Shown piece after piece: positions 62,383-64,000 of a stretch of DNA of 64,000 nucleotides. Every line of letters starts with the position of its first letter. Position 1 is the stretch's first letter. This DNA comes from DAOUEO01 sp963763495. Its GTDB lineage: Bacteria; Chloroflexota; Dehalococcoidia; DSTF01; JALHUB01. Both the position numbers and the translations under genes were made by a program. The stretch is taken from positions 23,946-87,945 of the forward strand of contig CAVXOY010000009.1 in NCBI GenBank assembly GCA_963763495.1, read 5' to 3'. The notes below the pieces were generated by a model, which was not told the DNA's origin, ran no database searches, and was given only the letters and a program-made list of their open reading frames with translations.

Positions 62383-62423
62383 CTGGGCACCCGCTGCCGA
62401 ATACGGCGGGTGCCCAGTTGTGT
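62383..62423. terminator. Bidirectional terminator between archaellin-like gene and ABC permease
   Basis: CTGGGCACCCGC (62383-62394) and GCGGGTGCCCAG (62406-62417) form a perfect 12-bp stem, followed by TTGTGT. It separates two convergent genes. Confidence 0.82.
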
Positions 62424-62433
62424 CCCCTGGTTC

Positions 62434-63249
62434 CTAGGTAGGGATGTCTCGGCGCTGGAATATCACTACCGCCGCCGCCGCTGATCCGATGAGGATTGCT
62501 AGAGATACCAGGATGCCTGCCCAGCTCAGGTCCCCGCTGCTCATCACGCGCTGCGGTTGATAGAAGTGGAAGAGGGAGACGTTGCCCAGCCAATCGATCT
62601 TCTCTACCGTGCGGGAGACGATGTCGACGGCGTAGAAGGCGGTGGTCAGGAGTCCTGCCGCCGCTCCCGCTTTGGCGGTGGAGAGGAACAGGCAGGAGAA
62701 GGCCAGAGAGTAGGCGGCGATCGCCAGGGCGACGAGCCAGGCCTGGAAAAGGGTAAGCAGTAGATGCAGGGCGTTGACGCTGCCGCCGCCGACGGCCAGT
62801 CCCACGAGCAGGATGGGAGCGATGGCCAGGAACAGGACGGCGGAGGAGATGACGAACACCATTCCCCTGGATGCGACGAACCGGCTGCGGCGTATGGGTT
62901 GGCTCAGCACGAGGTCGAGGGTGCCGTTCTCCGCCTCGCGGGCGATAGCCGCGCTCCCGTGAACGACGGCGTAGATGGCGAATATTATCGCTCCCCAGCC
63001 CAAGAACTCGGTCGTCAGGTAGGTCTCCGCCGGCAGCCGGCCGTCTACTGTCAGCGGCATGTTTGGGTCGAGGCCGAAGGCGGCCCGAAAGCCCTCCGGC
63101 ATCGACTCGATGACGCTGGAGTAGTCCGTGGTGGCGACGCTCCGGTACAGCGCTGCGACCAGGAAACCAAGGGCGCCCACGCCGATGATCCAGGCCAGGA
63201 CAGTGTAGCGATGGAACCACAGGTTTGCCCGCAATACGGCTTCGCTCAC
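62434..63249 (-). CDS. ABC-2 type transporter permease
   Basis: The 271-aa protein has about six membrane helices, starting with NLWFHRYTVLAWIIGVGALGFL (first helix) and containing EAENGTLDLVLSQPIRRSRFVASRG, a segment typical of ABC-2 permeases. It ends with VSLAILIGSAAAAVVIFQRRD. Its ATG overlaps the ATPase stop by four bases. Together they form an exporter of unknown cargo. Confidence 0.9.
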   Translation of the reverse strand: MSEAVLRANLWFHRYTVLAWIIGVGALGFLVAALYRSVATTDYSSVIESMPEGFRAAFGLDPNMPLTVDGRLPAETYLTTEFLGWGAIIFAIYAVVHGSAAIAREAENGTLDLVLSQPIRRSRFVASRGMVFVISSAVLFLAIAPILLVGLAVGGGSVNALHLLLTLFQAWLVALAIAAYSLAFSCLFLSTAKAGAAAGLLTTAFYAVDIVSRTVEKIDWLGNVSLFHFYQPQRVMSSGDLSWAGILVSLAILIGSAAAAVVIFQRRDIPT

Positions 63250-64000
63250 CGCTCTACCCCCTCGCCGTAGTACTGCATGAACGTGTCCTCCAGGGTGGCC
63301 TCCGGGAACTCGAGGTCCTCGATCGGGAGTTCGACCAGGCGGCGCAGGATGTCAGGCACGTGACCGAGCACGGCCAGTTGGGCGCGGTTGCCGTCGAGGC
63401 TGCGGATCTCGACCCCGTCCATGACCAGGGCCTCCCGCGCCACGGGGCGGCTGAACGTGAGCTCCAGCATACGCACCTTCTTGTGCTTTATCGCGTCCAC
63501 TTCCTCCACGGCCACGAGCTTCCCTTGTCGTACGATGCCGACGCGGTTGCAGACCTTCTCCACCTCGGGCAGATTGTGGGAGGAGAGAAAGACGGTGCAG
63601 CCGCGTTCTCGCTCCTCTCTGAGGATTGTGTAGAGCTCCTGTTGCACCAGCGGGTCGAGCCCCTTCGTCGGTTCGTCGAGAACAAGGAGCTCCGGTTGGG
63701 GCATGAAGGCGGCGACCAGGGCCAGCTTCTGCCGCATGCCGGAGGAGTAGTCGCCGACGCGGCGGTGGAGGGCGAGGTCGAGGCGGTCGGCGAGGCGGCG
63801 GCCGTGCTCTATGGAATTCCCGCCCCGCAGACGGACGAGAAGCTCGAGGAGGGCTTCGCCCGTCATGCTCTCGTAGAGAGAGACGTCCCCCGGCACGTAG
63901 CCGACGCGCCGCCGGACGGCCAGCGACTCCGCCTGGGTGTCGTGCCCCAGGATCTCGGCGCGACCGCTGCTGGGCCGGATGAAGTCGAGGAGGAGGCGGA
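63246..64000 (-). CDS. ABC transporter ATP-binding protein (cut by window edge)
   Basis: The part in the window reads from LLLDFIRPSSGRAEILG at the edge through VPGDVSLYESMTGEALLELL. The signature is DYSSGMRQKLALVAAFM, Walker B is LLVLDEPTKGLDPLVQ, and the H-loop is VFLSSHNLPEVEKV. The Walker A site lies beyond the right end. A C-terminal DUF4162-like tail follows. It is coupled to the permease gene by a four-base overlap. Confidence 0.92.
   Translation of the reverse strand, partial: RLLLDFIRPSSGRAEILGHDTQAESLAVRRRVGYVPGDVSLYESMTGEALLELLVRLRGGNSIEHGRRLADRLDLALHRRVGDYSSGMRQKLALVAAFMPQPELLVLDEPTKGLDPLVQQELYTILREERERGCTVFLSSHNLPEVEKVCNRVGIVRQGKLVAVEEVDAIKHKKVRMLELTFSRPVAREALVMDGVEIRSLDGNRAQLAVLGHVPDILRRLVELPIEDLEFPEATLEDTFMQYYGEGVER

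Noticed and set aside
1..64000. tRNA, rRNA, CRISPR arrays, insertion sequences, prophage or attachment sites
   Set aside because: I scanned for cloverleaf ends, repeated spacers, terminal inverted repeats with transposases and phage genes and saw none that could be supported.

Overview
This window is a GC-rich bacterial chromosome segment carrying about 55 protein genes. I see no rRNA or tRNA gene, no CRISPR array, no transposase and no phage gene. The mix fits Chloroflexota, most likely Dehalococcoidia or a related uncultured line. It includes several family III CoA-transferases, a split hydroxyacyl-CoA dehydrogenase/MaoC set, an archaellin-like class III secreted protein, a fused Memo-AMMECR1 gene, a sufCBDSUT operon and a PadR/arsM pair. 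The taxonomic call is an inference from gene content only.

A strong caveat applies throughout. About 18 genes are broken by single-base shifts, often in short homopolymer runs (argF, serA, nfo and mutS2 show this clearly), and translation resumes in family-like sequence in another frame. Many of the genes are housekeeping genes, so I read these as uncorrected assembly errors. Such genes are given one full-length span.

Layout. 0.7-7.9 kb (minus strand): mutS2, a lower-GC membrane protein, the AmmeMemoRadiSam pair (fused amrB-amrA and amrS), and selA. 8.0-10.7 kb (plus): an aminotransferase and serA, together the first two steps of phosphorylated serine synthesis, ending at a strong terminator. 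10.8-16.4 kb: DUF1015, HIT and rph genes, and the competence pair comEA-comEC. 16.6-22.7 kb (plus): argF, then a tight run cdaA-cdaR-der-plsY-gpsA (c-di-AMP synthesis, ribosome assembly, phospholipid start-up). 22.7-24.1 kb: a two-subunit UxaA/SuyAB-type lyase. 24.2-26.2 kb: HEAT-repeat, Nudix and GNAT genes. 26.3-29.2 kb (minus): two SDRs and two MaoC-type half-hydratases resembling a dissected multifunctional beta-oxidation enzyme; one SDR lacks its catalytic Tyr. 29.3-36.1 kb: PHP, dut, acyl-CoA dehydrogenase, alpha/beta hydrolase, NYN nuclease, endonuclease IV and a CrtI-like oxidoreductase. 36.3-46.6 kb: a UPF0104 membrane protein, two tandem CoA-transferases, an MFS exporter, thyX, a glycogen-debranching-like enzyme, a BON-domain protein and a GT4 glycosyltransferase. 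46.9-52.9 kb: prepilin peptidase, nitrilase, sirtuin, 3-hydroxyacyl-CoA dehydrogenase, M20 peptidase and a third CoA-transferase.

53.0-55.8 kb holds the most unusual locus. It has a PadR-type regulator with a Cys-rich loop next to its recognition helix, a decayed copy of that regulator, an ArsM methyltransferase with four Cys-Cys pairs spaced exactly 13 residues apart, and a Met-rich lipoprotein. A promoter with a repeated CCTAGGTAT box stands in front. I propose it as a candidate arsenic (or other soft metal) response cassette with an atypical sensor. 55.9-61.5 kb is the complete Suf iron-sulfur operon. 61.7-62.4 kb encodes an archaellin-like protein, and 62.4-64.0 kb an ABC exporter cut by the window edge.
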